Assembly: GCA_913063325.1 (NCBI GenBank)
Contig: CAJXYE010000028.1
Location: 1 to 58,686, forward strand
From: an uncultured Colwellia sp.
GTDB taxonomy: Bacteria > Pseudomonadota > Gammaproteobacteria > Enterobacterales > Alteromonadaceae
Direction: 5' to 3'
DNA length: 58,686 nucleotides
Position 1 is the stretch's first letter. Each line of letters begins with the position of its first letter. The notes beneath the pieces are model-generated. The model was given only the letters and a program-made list of their open reading frames with translations. It searched no databases and had not been told where the DNA came from. Positions 46,055 to 55,391 of the stretch are shown here, one piece after another. Made by a program: the position numbers and the translations under genes.

Positions 46055-47272
46055 TTAACTGTTTATTTCTAATGCTCTGCACCATTCACATGCATTAAGA
46101 AACTCTTGTTGGAGAAACTCTTCAGTAAGACCACGTTCATTCATAAGCTGATTATTATCCTCGTTATTGTCTGAGATGAAGGCCGTTGTTATCTTTAACA
46201 AATCACCTAATAAACCATCATAAGAGAGTAATGCTTTTTCAATCGGTGCGGCTAATGGCATCGTTTTAATAATTTCAGCAATAGGCATAGATAAAATAAA
46301 TTCAATAGAGCTTAATAAGCCTGTAATAAAGGCAAAATCATATACAGTGGTGAATTTAGGTTCATTACAAAGGGATTGCATCATTTTAGCCGTAATTAAT
46401 GATTGTTTGCATATTTCATCAGCTTTATGTGATGTTAGATTTGATAAGGCTAGAATGGCGATGAACTGCCTTAACTTTTCTTCACCTAGATAAGTCGCGG
46501 CTTGTTTTAAGCAGTCAATTTCAACGTTCGAGCCTGTTGATACATTATTAACCATTTTTAATAAACCTATGGTTAGGTTCACGTCTTGGCTGATTATGTG
46601 TGATATTCTTTCAAAATCTAAGGTGTCGTTTGCTGTTTCAGTTAACAACTGTAACATCATTATTTTTAATGTCGTTAGCGTTTGTCCTTCAATTATTTCT
46701 GTTTGGTGATAAAAATAGCCTTGAAAATAATTAAAACCCACTTCGGCAAGTGTTTGCTGCTGATTCTTTGTCTCGACACGCTCTGCAATTAAGCGGATGT
46801 TGAACGGTTTCATTCTGCTAACTGAAGGTATCAAACGTTTGGTGTTAATTTCTTCTATATTGACTTTAACTATATCGATATAGGGAAACAACACATCCCA
46901 ATGACTCGCCAAATCATATTCTGTTAGCGCTATTTTGTAGCCGTGTTCATGATAATATTTAACAATTTTAACTAAATTCTGGGATGGTTTTTTATGACCA
47001 ACGAGTTCAATAATGATTAAGCTTTTATCAAACATTAATGGAAACTTATGTATTAAATTACTTTCAGTAAAATTGATAAAAGCCAACTTCCCCATACATA
47101 AAGTTTGAATGTCACTTTGAATATGGTTTTGAATGATAAGTTTAGAGCTGGCAATCTCTTGATCTATTTCGGGGAACTCATTTACGGAACTATCCCTAAA
47201 AAATAGCTCATAACCAATGGTGTTTAAATTCCTATCAAAAATTGCTTGTCGAGCAATATAAGTCTTCTTCAT
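46055..47272 (-). CDS. EAL-HDOD protein (YuxH-like)
   Basis: A 405-aa two-domain signalling protein. The N-terminal EAL domain is degenerate: the EAL motif reads GYELFFRD, and DDFGTGYSS is replaced by TEYDLASHW, though RLIAERVET and YFQGYFY survive. It is therefore unlikely to hydrolyse c-di-GMP. The C-terminal HDOD domain starts around residue 205 (VNLTIGLLKMVNNVS). Such proteins are thought to act as regulators in c-di-GMP and motility networks. Monocistronic. Confidence 0.85.
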   Translation of the reverse strand: MKKTYIARQAIFDRNLNTIGYELFFRDSSVNEFPEIDQEIASSKLIIQNHIQSDIQTLCMGKLAFINFTESNLIHKFPLMFDKSLIIIELVGHKKPSQNLVKIVKYYHEHGYKIALTEYDLASHWDVLFPYIDIVKVNIEEINTKRLIPSVSRMKPFNIRLIAERVETKNQQQTLAEVGFNYFQGYFYHQTEIIEGQTLTTLKIMMLQLLTETANDTLDFERISHIISQDVNLTIGLLKMVNNVSTGSNVEIDCLKQAATYLGEEKLRQFIAILALSNLTSHKADEICKQSLITAKMMQSLCNEPKFTTVYDFAFITGLLSSIEFILSMPIAEIIKTMPLAAPIEKALLSYDGLLGDLLKITTAFISDNNEDNNQLMNERGLTEEFLQQEFLNACEWCRALEINS

Positions 47273-47458
47273 TTATAAGCCTAATTATCTATCATTGCAC
47301 TAATTATATCGTTAAGTGTCTTATTTGTTGATACATATTTTTAATCTTTCTCTTTAATAAAATAAGACAACTACAGTCTACATCAAACAATATAGTTTGA
47401 TTGAACCTTCTACTTAGTCATAACTAAGGTGCACGCCTTACCGGTTTTTTTGAAATCG

Positions 47459-47887
47459 TTAGTTAATGATTATAATCATTAACAGATAAACTGATATTAA
47501 TAACATCAATGATATTAAACAACGTCTGCGATATCCTATTCCTAACGGGTTAAGTAAGCTAGGAACAAACAAAAAATTTAGAGGATTGAATAACGTTTTG
47601 AAATTAAGAATCGCGATATCAGCTTTTCGGCCACGATAGAGCATTTTCGAGAAAAAAAACATAAATCGAAACAATAATACGGGGAAGCTGATGAAGATAA
47701 ACAATGTCATTGATAGTTCAAATGATATTATAAGTTGTTCAATTGAAAAAGAAATATCATTACTCCATACACTTTCTATACTCGATGAGAACCAAATAAG
47801 TATGAAGATTGTCACTAATATAGAAAAGACGATATACAGCAAAGAATACCGAAATAAACGCGACCAGTTAATAACAATTTGCTGCAT
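47459..47887 (-). CDS. Small membrane protein, unknown
   Basis: A 142-aa protein with three hydrophobic segments (about residues 12-32, 48-72 and 122-140) joined by a basic loop (MLYRGRKADIAI, later GYRRRC). A GAGGGG Shine-Dalgarno precedes the ATG, which makes it a real gene. No family is recognised. Confidence 0.65.
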   Translation of the reverse strand: MQQIVINWSRLFRYSLLYIVFSILVTIFILIWFSSSIESVWSNDISFSIEQLIISFELSMTLFIFISFPVLLFRFMFFFSKMLYRGRKADIAILNFKTLFNPLNFLFVPSLLNPLGIGYRRRCLISLMLLISVYLLMIIIIN

Positions 47888-48023
47888 GTTACCCCTCGTA
47901 ACTTATTTAGTGCTTATTTAATGCTTATTTAGTACTAAATTATAGCGAATTTAAAACATCATTATGACTACTTAGGTAGCCTAATAATTATAGGATAAAT
48001 TAAGAGCTGTTGTAGATTAGGCA

Positions 48024-48593
48024 TTAAAAGCGTGAATCATTTTCACAAGGAGTACCATCATTATCACCATCCATTTTGGTATTTGGACAGTGCTTAGTGA
48101 AAAATTCAGCTTCAGAACGCGATGTCATTTGGCTACAATGCTGTCTACCATCGCAGCTATATTTTGAGATGCTAATTACTGGGGATGTAGTAGCGGAAAT
48201 AGAACTACTTGGCGATAACATCGTCTGCGGTACAGGCGAAGTTGTTGGCGCTAAGCTTAATCGTTGATAAGAAAAAACACCTATTATTACAACGGCTAGT
48301 AACAGGACATTTTTACTTTTTGGAGCTGAAGATTTTTTAAGTAAACGAGGCGTGTGCCTTTGTTTTGATTTAAGTGATTTAGCAGCAACGCCTTCAATAC
48401 GACAATTAATCGCTTTGACTTTACCGTCAGTTTGCTTGCCTACTTGAAAGTAAATAAAGTCACCTACTTTAGGCTTCCTACTCATAGCTTTTAATGCTGA
48501 TATATGAATAAAAGTATCTTGGCTAAGTTCACTTGATTGAATAAAACCAAATCCTTTATCATCTTTCCAACTTTTTAATTGTCCTTTGTACAT
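48024..48593 (-). CDS. Cold-shock domain-TM-excalibur domain protein
   Basis: A 189-aa fusion. Residues 1-65 are a cold-shock domain (KGQLKSWKDDKGFGFIQS with RNP1-like GFGFI, then DTFIHISAL as RNP2). A basic stretch leads to a membrane helix around 95-112 (NVLLLAVVIIGVFSY), then a Ser/Thr/Pro linker. The C-terminal 35 residues hold an excalibur calcium-binding pattern, DGDNDGTPCE, with paired Cys. The nucleic-acid-binding part would be cytoplasmic and the calcium domain periplasmic. The ATG at 48593 has GGAG upstream. It closes the pterin operon, 19 bp after folK. Confidence 0.85.
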   Translation of the reverse strand: MYKGQLKSWKDDKGFGFIQSSELSQDTFIHISALKAMSRKPKVGDFIYFQVGKQTDGKVKAINCRIEGVAAKSLKSKQRHTPRLLKKSSAPKSKNVLLLAVVIIGVFSYQRLSLAPTTSPVPQTMLSPSSSISATTSPVISISKYSCDGRQHCSQMTSRSEAEFFTKHCPNTKMDGDNDGTPCENDSRF

Positions 48594-48612
48594 CACAGCT
48601 CCGTTGCAGATG

Positions 48613-49005
48613 TCATTTACTTTTTTTTATCTGTTTTAATACTAACTCATCTACAGATTTTTTCACAAAGTCGTATTGATGGTAATCGTCATCAACAATA
48701 ACCTTGTCTATTTTTACAATGTCTAAATCGATACTACGAGGGCCATTTTTGTTGCTGGTTCGTATTCGCCCCAATTGTGCTTCTATGTACTTTAAATGGC
48801 TTTTCAAGTCAGCCGCATTAAGTGCACAATGAAATGAAAAGGCTGTATTAATAAAATCTGCTTGCTCGGTAAAACCCACAGCTTTGGTGCGTAATAATGT
48901 TGCTATACTCACCTGACTGTCAATTTCCTTAATTTTTTCAAACGCTTGCTGTATATGTGTTTCAGCATCAATGTTTGAGCCAACAGCGACAATGTAAAAA
49001 GGCAT
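48613..49005 (-). CDS. folK: Short FolK-like pyrophosphokinase (HPPK)
   Basis: Transfers pyrophosphate from ATP to 6-hydroxymethyl-dihydropterin. It has VAVGSNIDAE, FINTAFSF and LGRIRTSNKNGPRSIDLDI with the magnesium Asp pair, so the catalytic core is present. At 130 aa it is about 30 residues shorter than E. coli FolK and ends right after DYHQYDF. The region with His115 and Arg121 of E. coli (HxxMxxRxFVLxP) is missing, so activity is uncertain. Its ATG overlaps the folX stop (TAATG). Confidence 0.8.
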   Translation of the reverse strand: MPFYIVAVGSNIDAETHIQQAFEKIKEIDSQVSIATLLRTKAVGFTEQADFINTAFSFHCALNAADLKSHLKYIEAQLGRIRTSNKNGPRSIDLDIVKIDKVIVDDDYHQYDFVKKSVDELVLKQIKKSK

Positions 49006-49355
49006 TAAGCAAAACGCTCTGCCGTAACAGAGACACTTCTTGCGTAACGTAAAGCACCTGGTTTGGCAATTTTTAACTTCGCGTGTAATACGCCATCAAA
49101 CGAGAGGATCAAGTCTAATAGTACACCCAACAATCGTTCAATGGTGTTATAACTGGAGTCGAGCACTATGGCTAAAACTTCCTTATTGATCGTACGATAA
49201 TTAACGCAATCGTCTATGTCATCAGACAACATTGCCTTAGATATGTCTGCATCAATCCAATAATCAATAATGAGTTTTTGTTTATTCTTGCGCTCTTCTT
49301 CTGTGATACCAAGAATGGTATAAATCTCTAATTTTTCAACATATATGGTGGACAT
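49005..49355 (-). CDS. folX: Dihydroneopterin aldolase/epimerase (FolB/FolX family)
   Basis: A 116-aa T-fold enzyme. The middle (CVNYRTINKEV) and tail (ALRYARSVSVT) match E. coli FolX (ALNYRTVTKNI, ALRYADSVSMT), which epimerises dihydroneopterin triphosphate to the monapterin series. However, it keeps AKPGA with the catalytic Lys of FolB aldolase (SKPGA), which FolX lacks. It may therefore have either or both activities. It overlaps folM by 28 nt and folK by one base. With FolE and FolM it would make tetrahydromonapterin; with FolK, folate precursor. Confidence 0.85.
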   Translation of the reverse strand: MSTIYVEKLEIYTILGITEEERKNKQKLIIDYWIDADISKAMLSDDIDDCVNYRTINKEVLAIVLDSSYNTIERLLGVLLDLILSFDGVLHAKLKIAKPGALRYARSVSVTAERFA

Positions 49356-50116
49356 TTTAAGTGACTCCCTCCGTCTATCGGTAATGTTTGCCCCGTAATC
49401 GAATTATTTTTTGATAAAAAATCAATGGCTGAATATAAGTCAGCTAACGGAACTTTACGCTGTAAAATATTGATGTCTTTTGTTTCGATTCGAGCAGCTA
49501 TCTGAGTGGCTATTGGCGTAGCTAAATTTGACGTTACTTCGCTATTCGCTGCATGTGTCGGATCTAAAACAAAACCCGGTGCTATCGCGTTAACTCGAAC
49601 ATTGGGTGCACATTCTATTGCCGCCAGTTCAGTTAATGTTTCTTGGGCTTTTTTTGAGATGAAATAAGCCGATTTACTGGTGTAACGATGTGATAAATTG
49701 GCATCTGAAATATTAATGATTTGGCACGGCTTATTTTGTTTTACTAGTGCCTGAATGAGTAACCATGGACTAGTAAGGTGAATATTAAGGTTGCTTTGAA
49801 TTTGCTCTAAGCTTGATTCAAGCAATGAGGCTTGTTCAAACACTGAGGCATTATTTATCAATAATTCAATATGAGGAACCTGCGTGAGTAGCTCAGAAAA
49901 GCGTTGTTCAATGGTTGCAGGATCGTCTAAATTTGCTTGCCATAAGACAACCTTGATATTGAATGTTTCTAACTGCACTTTTAGTGCTAATGCCGCAGTT
50001 TCAGATTGATTGTAATGCAATACAATATTCTTACCGCGTTGAGCAAACTCTTGATTGAGGAACGCGCCGATGCGCTTTGCCCCACCGGTTACTAATACCC
50101 ACGCGCTACTATTCAT
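49328..50116 (-). CDS. folM: Dihydromonapterin reductase FolM-like (SDR)
   Basis: A 262-aa short-chain dehydrogenase. The cofactor loop is VLVTGGAKRIGAFL, with Arg that favours NADPH, then LLINNASVFE, the Ser of INISDA, the YxxxK catalytic pair in YFISKKA, and ITGQTLPIDGGSH at the end. The TGGAKRIG start and pterin operon context point to FolM, which reduces dihydromonapterin or dihydrofolate, rather than to a fatty-acid SDR. Its start shares one base with the folE stop. Confidence 0.85.
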   Translation of the reverse strand: MNSSAWVLVTGGAKRIGAFLNQEFAQRGKNIVLHYNQSETAALALKVQLETFNIKVVLWQANLDDPATIEQRFSELLTQVPHIELLINNASVFEQASLLESSLEQIQSNLNIHLTSPWLLIQALVKQNKPCQIINISDANLSHRYTSKSAYFISKKAQETLTELAAIECAPNVRVNAIAPGFVLDPTHAANSEVTSNLATPIATQIAARIETKDINILQRKVPLADLYSAIDFLSKNNSITGQTLPIDGGSHLKCPPYMLKN

Positions 50117-50658
50117 TAATCTCTAATCAACGTTAAAAATTCAGCACGGGTATCTTTGCATTTCAAGAATGAACCGAGCATGCATGAGGTTTTCATTTGG
50201 GAGTTTTGTTTTTCAACACCGCGCATACGCATACATAAATGTGATGCGGACATAACGACACCAACACCTTTAGCACCGGTAACATCCATAATGGCATTGG
50301 CTATTTCTTGCGTTAAATTTTCTTGAATTTGTAACCGACGTGCGAACATATCAACGATACGAGCTAGCTTAGATAAACCGAGTACTTTGCCGTTTGGGAT
50401 ATAACCAATGTGGCAGAGGCCGGTAAAAGGTAACATGTGATGTTCGCATAACGAATATAATTCAATGTTGTTAACCACAACCATTGAATCACAATCTGAG
50501 CTGAATAAAGCGCCATTGATAACTGTATCTATATCTTGCTCATATCCCTGCGTTAGAAATTTCAAGGCTTTTGCTGCGCGTTTTGGTGTGTCGATTAACC
50601 CTTCTCGACTTGGATCTTCACCTATTTGTTCAATAATTGATTTAAAATCTTGTTCCAC
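50116..50658 (-). CDS. folE: GTP cyclohydrolase I
   Basis: First enzyme of pterin synthesis, making dihydroneopterin triphosphate from GTP. It has the zinc motif [12 protein letters not shown], then [16 protein letters not shown] and the [11 protein letters not shown] block with the third zinc Cys. I set the start at GTG 50658, which has AGGAAG 6 nt upstream; an earlier GTG at 50685 has no Shine-Dalgarno. At 180 aa it is shorter than E. coli FolE (222) but similar to other short forms. It heads the folE-folM-folX-folK run. Confidence 0.95.
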   Translation of the reverse strand: MEQDFKSIIEQIGEDPSREGLIDTPKRAAKALKFLTQGYEQDIDTVINGALFSSDCDSMVVVNNIELYSLCEHHMLPFTGLCHIGYIPNGKVLGLSKLARIVDMFARRLQIQENLTQEIANAIMDVTGAKGVGVVMSASHLCMRMRGVEKQNSQMKTSCMLGSFLKCKDTRAEFLTLIRD

Positions 50659-50705
50659 TTTTAACTTCCTGTTTATTTGACTCACTGGATAGGCGTATTA
50701 TTATA

Positions 50706-50930
50706 TCAAAAGTTACTACTAGCCCAATGGCTTAACTCTTCAATCGGTTTAGGAAAACCAAGGGTATAAACAAAGCGACTTTGTGCATCGACAAAAACAC
50801 TATTTCCTACCCCAAGTAAAACAAAACCATCAACAAGTAGTGCACTTGCATCTTGTGCGCACTCAGTTTCAACAATCTTGGTAACGTTAAGCAATATTTC
50901 CTGTGAACTCGTAATTTCTGAGTTGTTCAT
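50706..50930 (-). CDS. Small hypothetical protein upstream of folE
   Basis: A 74-aa protein with an AAGGA Shine-Dalgarno before its ATG and 20-47 bp of space before folE, so it probably belongs to the pterin operon. The middle (ALLVDGFVLLGVGNSVFVDAQSRFVYTLGFP) looks like a beta-rich compact domain. No family recognised. Confidence 0.6.
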   Translation of the reverse strand: MNNSEITSSQEILLNVTKIVETECAQDASALLVDGFVLLGVGNSVFVDAQSRFVYTLGFPKPIEELSHWASSNF

Positions 50931-51152
50931 GATAATCCTTAAACATATGTAGAGGTTTTAGTAAATCCAGCTACTGGTATACTTAATAACTTACCCTAAA
51001 GCCTTTAAATTTCAAGTTCTTATTTTATATATCGAACTATTTAGTGAGCTTGGAGCTGCTGTTCGTGTTTGAAAAGGTGTTATGAAGCTGAATTGAACAA
51101 GTATTGAGCAATAGTTTAGTCGTGTAGCGTTTCATTAATGTGATCGGTCATC

Positions 51153-51482
51153 TTAATGGAAGATAGCTAACCACACTGTATTTTCATCCGTTGAGGTTTC
51201 TATTACTCTATGTTTTTCATGGGCTTTAATATGTAGATAATCACCTTGCCTTAGCGTGACCTTATCACCATTAATATATTCAATGACCCCGTAACCCGAT
51301 AATACAATCACCCACTCATTTTCAATTTGGTCATACCACTGAGTATCAGGAGTTACATGCCCTTTTGACACTATTCGCTCAACTCTGAGCTTTTCAGTCG
51401 TGATAATATCTTCAAATATTTCATTGGGTATTTCCGCTGGAATATCACTAAATATATTTGCCAATAACTTAACCCTCTCCAT
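51153..51482 (-). CDS. Small cupin-domain protein
   Basis: A 109-aa beta-barrel protein. WYDQIENEWVIVLSGYGVIEY and LRQGDYLHIKAHEKHRV are the two cupin motifs, the latter with a conserved His. Such small cupins bind a metal and have varied roles. It lies 21 bp downstream of the DUF3817 gene on the same strand. Confidence 0.8.
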   Translation of the reverse strand: MERVKLLANIFSDIPAEIPNEIFEDIITTEKLRVERIVSKGHVTPDTQWYDQIENEWVIVLSGYGVIEYINGDKVTLRQGDYLHIKAHEKHRVIETSTDENTVWLAIFH

Positions 51483-51503
51483 GACACCACTAAAATGGCG
51501 GAA

Positions 51504-51794
51504 CTATGCCTGAGCAGGCTTTTGATATGCTCGCTTTTTACTTAGAAAGATCTCTACTGCTATAAAAGCAAAAGGAACTATCGAGGCGATAAATAAAGAT
51601 AACCAAGTAACTAGTGACCACTGTTGTTTATTAGAAACGATTAAAGACAATAAAAGGTAGATCATGAATAATACACCGTGGATCATACCTAATTGAAAAA
51701 CAAAATCTCGGCTGACTAAGCCAAGCGTAACACTTAATATCGCTAAGAAAGATAAGCCTTCTAGAAGACTGATGACACGAAAATATTTGAACAT
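51504..51794 (-). CDS. DUF3817 integral membrane protein
   Basis: A 96-aa protein with three membrane helices (about residues 8-27, 33-53 and 60-83). The start (FRVISLLEGLSFLAIL) and LGMIHGVLFMIYL match DUF3817, a membrane domain of unknown function. It probably forms an operon with the cupin gene. Confidence 0.8.
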   Translation of the reverse strand: MFKYFRVISLLEGLSFLAILSVTLGLVSRDFVFQLGMIHGVLFMIYLLLSLIVSNKQQWSLVTWLSLFIASIVPFAFIAVEIFLSKKRAYQKPAQA

Positions 51795-52079
51795 GGATAG
51801 TTACCTGAAAAATCTAAAACCGTATTATCCTGTGGAGAGAGCATGGGGTCAAACATATAAACATATTACTAATACCAATCCATCTAAGAAAGTGATCGCT
51901 TAGTGAGAATTTAAAGGTTTAGATCCAAGTCATTTATTGCTTACCTTCATTTATTATGACGTTTATCAAACGGTATTTATGGGTGTTAAGACAGCAAAAA
52001 TGTTGGTAAATAGAAAGCGGATTGTCGAGGATTTTGTCTATATAAAGTGTAGTGACCCATTCACGCTATTGCTGGTTAC

Positions 52080-52445
52080 TTACTCTAAAGTTAGCCAATC
52101 AAGCGCGTCATCGCGTTCTGTAAAAACTTCAATATTTAACACAGTTGAACTTGGAATAGTCGCTGAAAAATCTGCACTCATTTTGGCTAATTTATTAGGC
52201 GCAAAAATGGCAATTTTATCTATCGCAGGTAAAGTGCCAAATTGGATAAGTGCATCAAGTTGTGTCGAGTAGGCGTTGGTTTTATTAATGAGCAGTGAAA
52301 AGGAATGATTAAATTGTGATAGTAAAAAATGATGAATCTCATCAACCATTTTGAGGTCAATATCTACGCCAGGATCCACTGTGATTTCGGCACAGTTACT
52401 GCTTAAAACAGCTATTTTTGCAAAAGAAATTTGGTGTACTTCCAT
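52080..52445 (-). CDS. STAS-like/SpoIIAA-like protein
   Basis: A 121-aa alpha/beta protein. Its layout (DPGVDIDLKMVDEIHHFL, FSLLINKTNAYS, KIAIFAPNKLAKMSA, VFTERDDALDWL) resembles the SpoIIAA-like STAS fold, where the final helix DALDWL is typical. Function is unknown, and I offer the fold only as an inference. The 285-bp gap on its left shows no other gene. Confidence 0.5.
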   Translation of the reverse strand: MEVHQISFAKIAVLSSNCAEITVDPGVDIDLKMVDEIHHFLLSQFNHSFSLLINKTNAYSTQLDALIQFGTLPAIDKIAIFAPNKLAKMSADFSATIPSSTVLNIEVFTERDDALDWLTLE

Positions 52446-52603
52446 ACTTAGTTATTAATCCTTTAACGTTATGACTCCAACATCTTTAGTATAGTCAATT
52501 ACGATACTAGTGTTAATATCTTTTTGATAACCCAGTCAATTTAATTCTTATTAACAATTTACTTTCTTTCATAAAGTAATTTTATCATCGATAGTAAGTC
52601 ATT

Positions 52604-53422
52604 TTACCAATGTATTGGGTTCACTTTATAGTAATGAGTTAATTGTCGATATAATGCAGGATGCTCGATAGAAAATTCTTTAGATTTTTCAAAAAAAACT
52701 TCACTGACTACGGCAAAAAACTCTGCAGGCTCAGTAGCACCATAATAGTCAAATATAGATGGTCTACCAGCTGCTGCCTGTTTTCTTAATATTTCAAATT
52801 GCTGTGAAAATATGGCTGACCAACATTGATACGTTTGATCTTTACCTAAAATAGGTGCGCCATTAGCGGTACCATTTTCTTGATCAAGCTGATGGGCAAA
52901 CTCATGAATAACCACGTTGTGTCCATCATTAGGTAATTGCGCCCCATGTACGCTATCTTCCCAAGATAAGACTATCTTACCGAAGTTCCAAGACTCACCG
53001 GCTAAGGCTATTTTTGTTGTTGACTGGGTACCATCTGCACTCCTTTGGTTTTGCTCTTTAATAAAAGCACTTGGGTAAACCAAAATTGTCTTTAATTTAG
53101 GATAATAGTCCGTTTTTCTATTAAGAAGTAACAAACAAGCTTGAGCTGCGATAGTAATCTTTATTTCGTCGTTTATTTTTATACCATTGCAGCCAATAAA
53201 GTTTTTCTCTGCGATAAATACCTGAATATGTTGTTTAAGTTGTAACTGTAAATCAGTTGGCATCTGCTGAAAATATGGCATACGTTGTTGGATTATTTTT
53301 CGCCATTCTTTTTTGAAAGGCAAGGCTCTAATATTGTCACGTTTATACTCACGCCAGTGCGGCTTTGCTATTAAATAGCCAATAATGACAATACCAATAA
53401 GTAGAAGAAGTAGAATAATCAA
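52604..53422 (-). CDS. mtfA: Zinc peptidase MtfA-like
   Basis: A 272-aa protein starting at TTG (weak AGG upstream), with a short N-terminal membrane helix (residues 2-17). The catalytic HExxH is in NVVIHEFAHQLD, and a later Glu in AEFFAVVSEVFFE fits the MtfA metalloprotease site. E. coli MtfA binds the repressor Mlc and so affects glucose-PTS control. Whether Mlc is a partner here is unknown. A TM helix at the start makes it slightly longer than E. coli MtfA. Confidence 0.85.
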   Translation of the reverse strand: MIILLLLLIGIVIIGYLIAKPHWREYKRDNIRALPFKKEWRKIIQQRMPYFQQMPTDLQLQLKQHIQVFIAEKNFIGCNGIKINDEIKITIAAQACLLLLNRKTDYYPKLKTILVYPSAFIKEQNQRSADGTQSTTKIALAGESWNFGKIVLSWEDSVHGAQLPNDGHNVVIHEFAHQLDQENGTANGAPILGKDQTYQCWSAIFSQQFEILRKQAAAGRPSIFDYYGATEPAEFFAVVSEVFFEKSKEFSIEHPALYRQLTHYYKVNPIHW

Positions 53423-53493
53423 AAATAAAACCCTGAGTTTAATAATATAAGCCTTACTTATATCTTGGTACTAATAATAGGCTTTTCAAGTTA

Positions 53494-53600
53494 TATACCC
53501 AAGCCACCTCAAAATGCAGGATTCAGCTGGAATTAGAAACGCCTTGATCATGAATTGATCAGCCGTCCTGAAACGAGCATTTTGAAGTCATTTGGGTATA
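53494..53600. repeat. Full MITE-like palindromic repeat
   Basis: A 107-bp element bounded by the inverted repeat TATACCCAA / TTGGGTATA, with an inner inverted pair (CCTCAAAATGC / GCATTTTGAAG) and a centre with GATCATGAATTGATC. Partial copies lie at 1273-1345 and 45721-45786. It has no coding capacity. It sits in the gap before mtfA. Confidence 0.7.
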
Positions 53601-53682
53601 CATATTACTTGATAAAAAGTAAGCGACATGCGGAGTTATTCTTTTATTGTCCGATTAGACGAATTACGAGGAAATTTAGAAT

Positions 53683-53720
53683 CCCTTGTTAATCTATATA
53701 AATCAATAAATTAACAAGGG
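53683..53720 (-). terminator. Hairpin downstream of the aerotaxis receptor gene
   Basis: CCCTTGTTAAT pairs perfectly with ATTAACAAGGG around a 16-nt loop, 41 bp past the stop. The following T-tract on the minus strand is short. Confidence 0.5.
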
Positions 53721-53760
53721 TTCAGTTCATTGAAAATAAGCTGAAAGGTAGGGTTATTGA

Positions 53761-55299
53761 TTATTTAAATGTTGTACTTAACCCGTCGATCAACTCGGCA
53801 CTTTTATTTACTTCAATACCACAGCTATTAACCTGGGCAGCTAAATCAGCGTTATTTTTTGAGATCCCATCTATAATGAGTATGCTTTGATTTATTTGAT
53901 TCGCCACAACACTTTGTTCTTCAGTGGCTGTCGCTATTTGAGCGGTCATATCACTTGCTTCATTCACATTATTGATAATATTTTCCATTGCCTGGTTCAT
54001 TTTTTCGGTATCTTCAGAGCAATTTTCTGCATCGGCCTTACTTGCCAGCATGACCTGACTCCACTGCTTCAATGTAGCTTGTAATGCTTTAACAGAAGTC
54101 TCTATTTGAACCGTAGCACCTTGTGTCCTGCTTGCTAAAGTTCTCACTTCATCAGCAACCACGGCAAACCCACGTCCTTGCTCACCCGCTCTAGCCGCCT
54201 CAATCGCTGCATTTAACGCGAGTAAATTTGTTTGATCAGCAATTCCTTGAATTTCGGACATAATGACAGATATTTTATCTACATCTTTAACTAAGTCGAT
54301 AGCACTCTCTGCAGCAACTCCTACTTCATTTGAAAGTGAGATTATTTTAGCTTGAGTTGCTTTTGTTATTTCTATATTTTGACTACATTCATCCTGAATA
54401 TTGACCATTTTGTCATGAGTGTGTGTGGTATTAACACTAACCTCCTCTATGGTTGCGCTCATTTGATTGATTGCAGTGGCAAACTGCTCAATATGAGAGT
54501 TTTCCTCATGTATCCCTTCAAGCATTTTATTAGCAGCCAATTCAAGTTCCGTTGCAACTTTCACTAAACTTCGTCCTGAATCCTTGCTACGCCCTAAAAT
54601 AGTGTTTATTTTTGCTTTGTATAACTCAGTAGGGTAATTAACTATGCTGGTTAGGCCTTTACCTGAAAATATAAGTCGTGATGGACTATCAAGTGTCTTT
54701 TTAGTCAGAGCCGCCAATCGAGGAAAAACAAACAGCTCTTCTGAAAATATTATAAAAATTAAACTTAAGGTGGTCAATAAAATGGCCGTAGAAACTAAAG
54801 GTGTTGTATATACAACATTTAATAAACAAGCGATGAGGATAACAATTGCAGTGATGCTACGCTTGAGCAAAGTATTAGCATTAAAATCTTGGCTGGTTTT
54901 ACCGTTATTTATGGCATCATATAACTGCTGAGCTTTTTGTTTCTGGCTATCTGATGGCCTAGTTCTTACGGATTGGTAGCCCACAACTTTATCGTTTTCA
55001 TACAGCGGCGTTACGTAAGCATCAACCCAATAAAAGCCGCCGCCTTTACACAGATTTTTAACCATTCCTCGCCAAGACTCTCCACGTTTTAATTTTTGCC
55101 ATAAGTCAGCAAATGCCTCCTTAGGCATACCGGCATGACGAACAATATTATGATGTTGGCCCACTAACTCAGCAAGGGAATAACCAGAAACGTTACAAAA
55201 TGCATCATTCGCGTAAGTTATTCTACCATTGAGGTCCGTAATTGAGACAAGTTGTTCTGAATCAGAAAAGGTAATTTCATTGGTTGACGTATGATTCAT
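53761..55299 (-). CDS. aer: Aer-like aerotaxis receptor (PAS-MCP)
   Basis: A 512-aa methyl-accepting receptor. The N-terminal PAS domain (about residues 15-110) reads [37 protein letters not shown], closely like E. coli Aer, which binds FAD. Two membrane helices follow (about 150-190). The signalling tip has the highly conserved [20 protein letters not shown] and [19 protein letters not shown] chose ATG 55299 over the frame start at 55353 because the protein then begins just before the PAS domain. A perfect FNR box lies about 93 bp upstream. Confidence 0.9.
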   Translation of the reverse strand: MNHTSTNEITFSDSEQLVSITDLNGRITYANDAFCNVSGYSLAELVGQHHNIVRHAGMPKEAFADLWQKLKRGESWRGMVKNLCKGGGFYWVDAYVTPLYENDKVVGYQSVRTRPSDSQKQKAQQLYDAINNGKTSQDFNANTLLKRSITAIVILIACLLNVVYTTPLVSTAILLTTLSLIFIIFSEELFVFPRLAALTKKTLDSPSRLIFSGKGLTSIVNYPTELYKAKINTILGRSKDSGRSLVKVATELELAANKMLEGIHEENSHIEQFATAINQMSATIEEVSVNTTHTHDKMVNIQDECSQNIEITKATQAKIISLSNEVGVAAESAIDLVKDVDKISVIMSEIQGIADQTNLLALNAAIEAARAGEQGRGFAVVADEVRTLASRTQGATVQIETSVKALQATLKQWSQVMLASKADAENCSEDTEKMNQAMENIINNVNEASDMTAQIATATEEQSVVANQINQSILIIDGISKNNADLAAQVNSCGIEVNKSAELIDGLSTTFK

Positions 55300-55391
55300 T
55301 AAGTTAGATCCAAAAAGTAAGTTGATAAAGTAGTATGAAATTAAAACAATCAAATTAGATAGTTATAAGGATCGATATTAAGCCTCTTTAG

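Noticed and set aside
51937..52272. 111-aa plus-strand frame
   Set aside because: It overlaps the STAS-like gene on the minus strand for most of its length and has no Shine-Dalgarno; the overlap region is a shadow.
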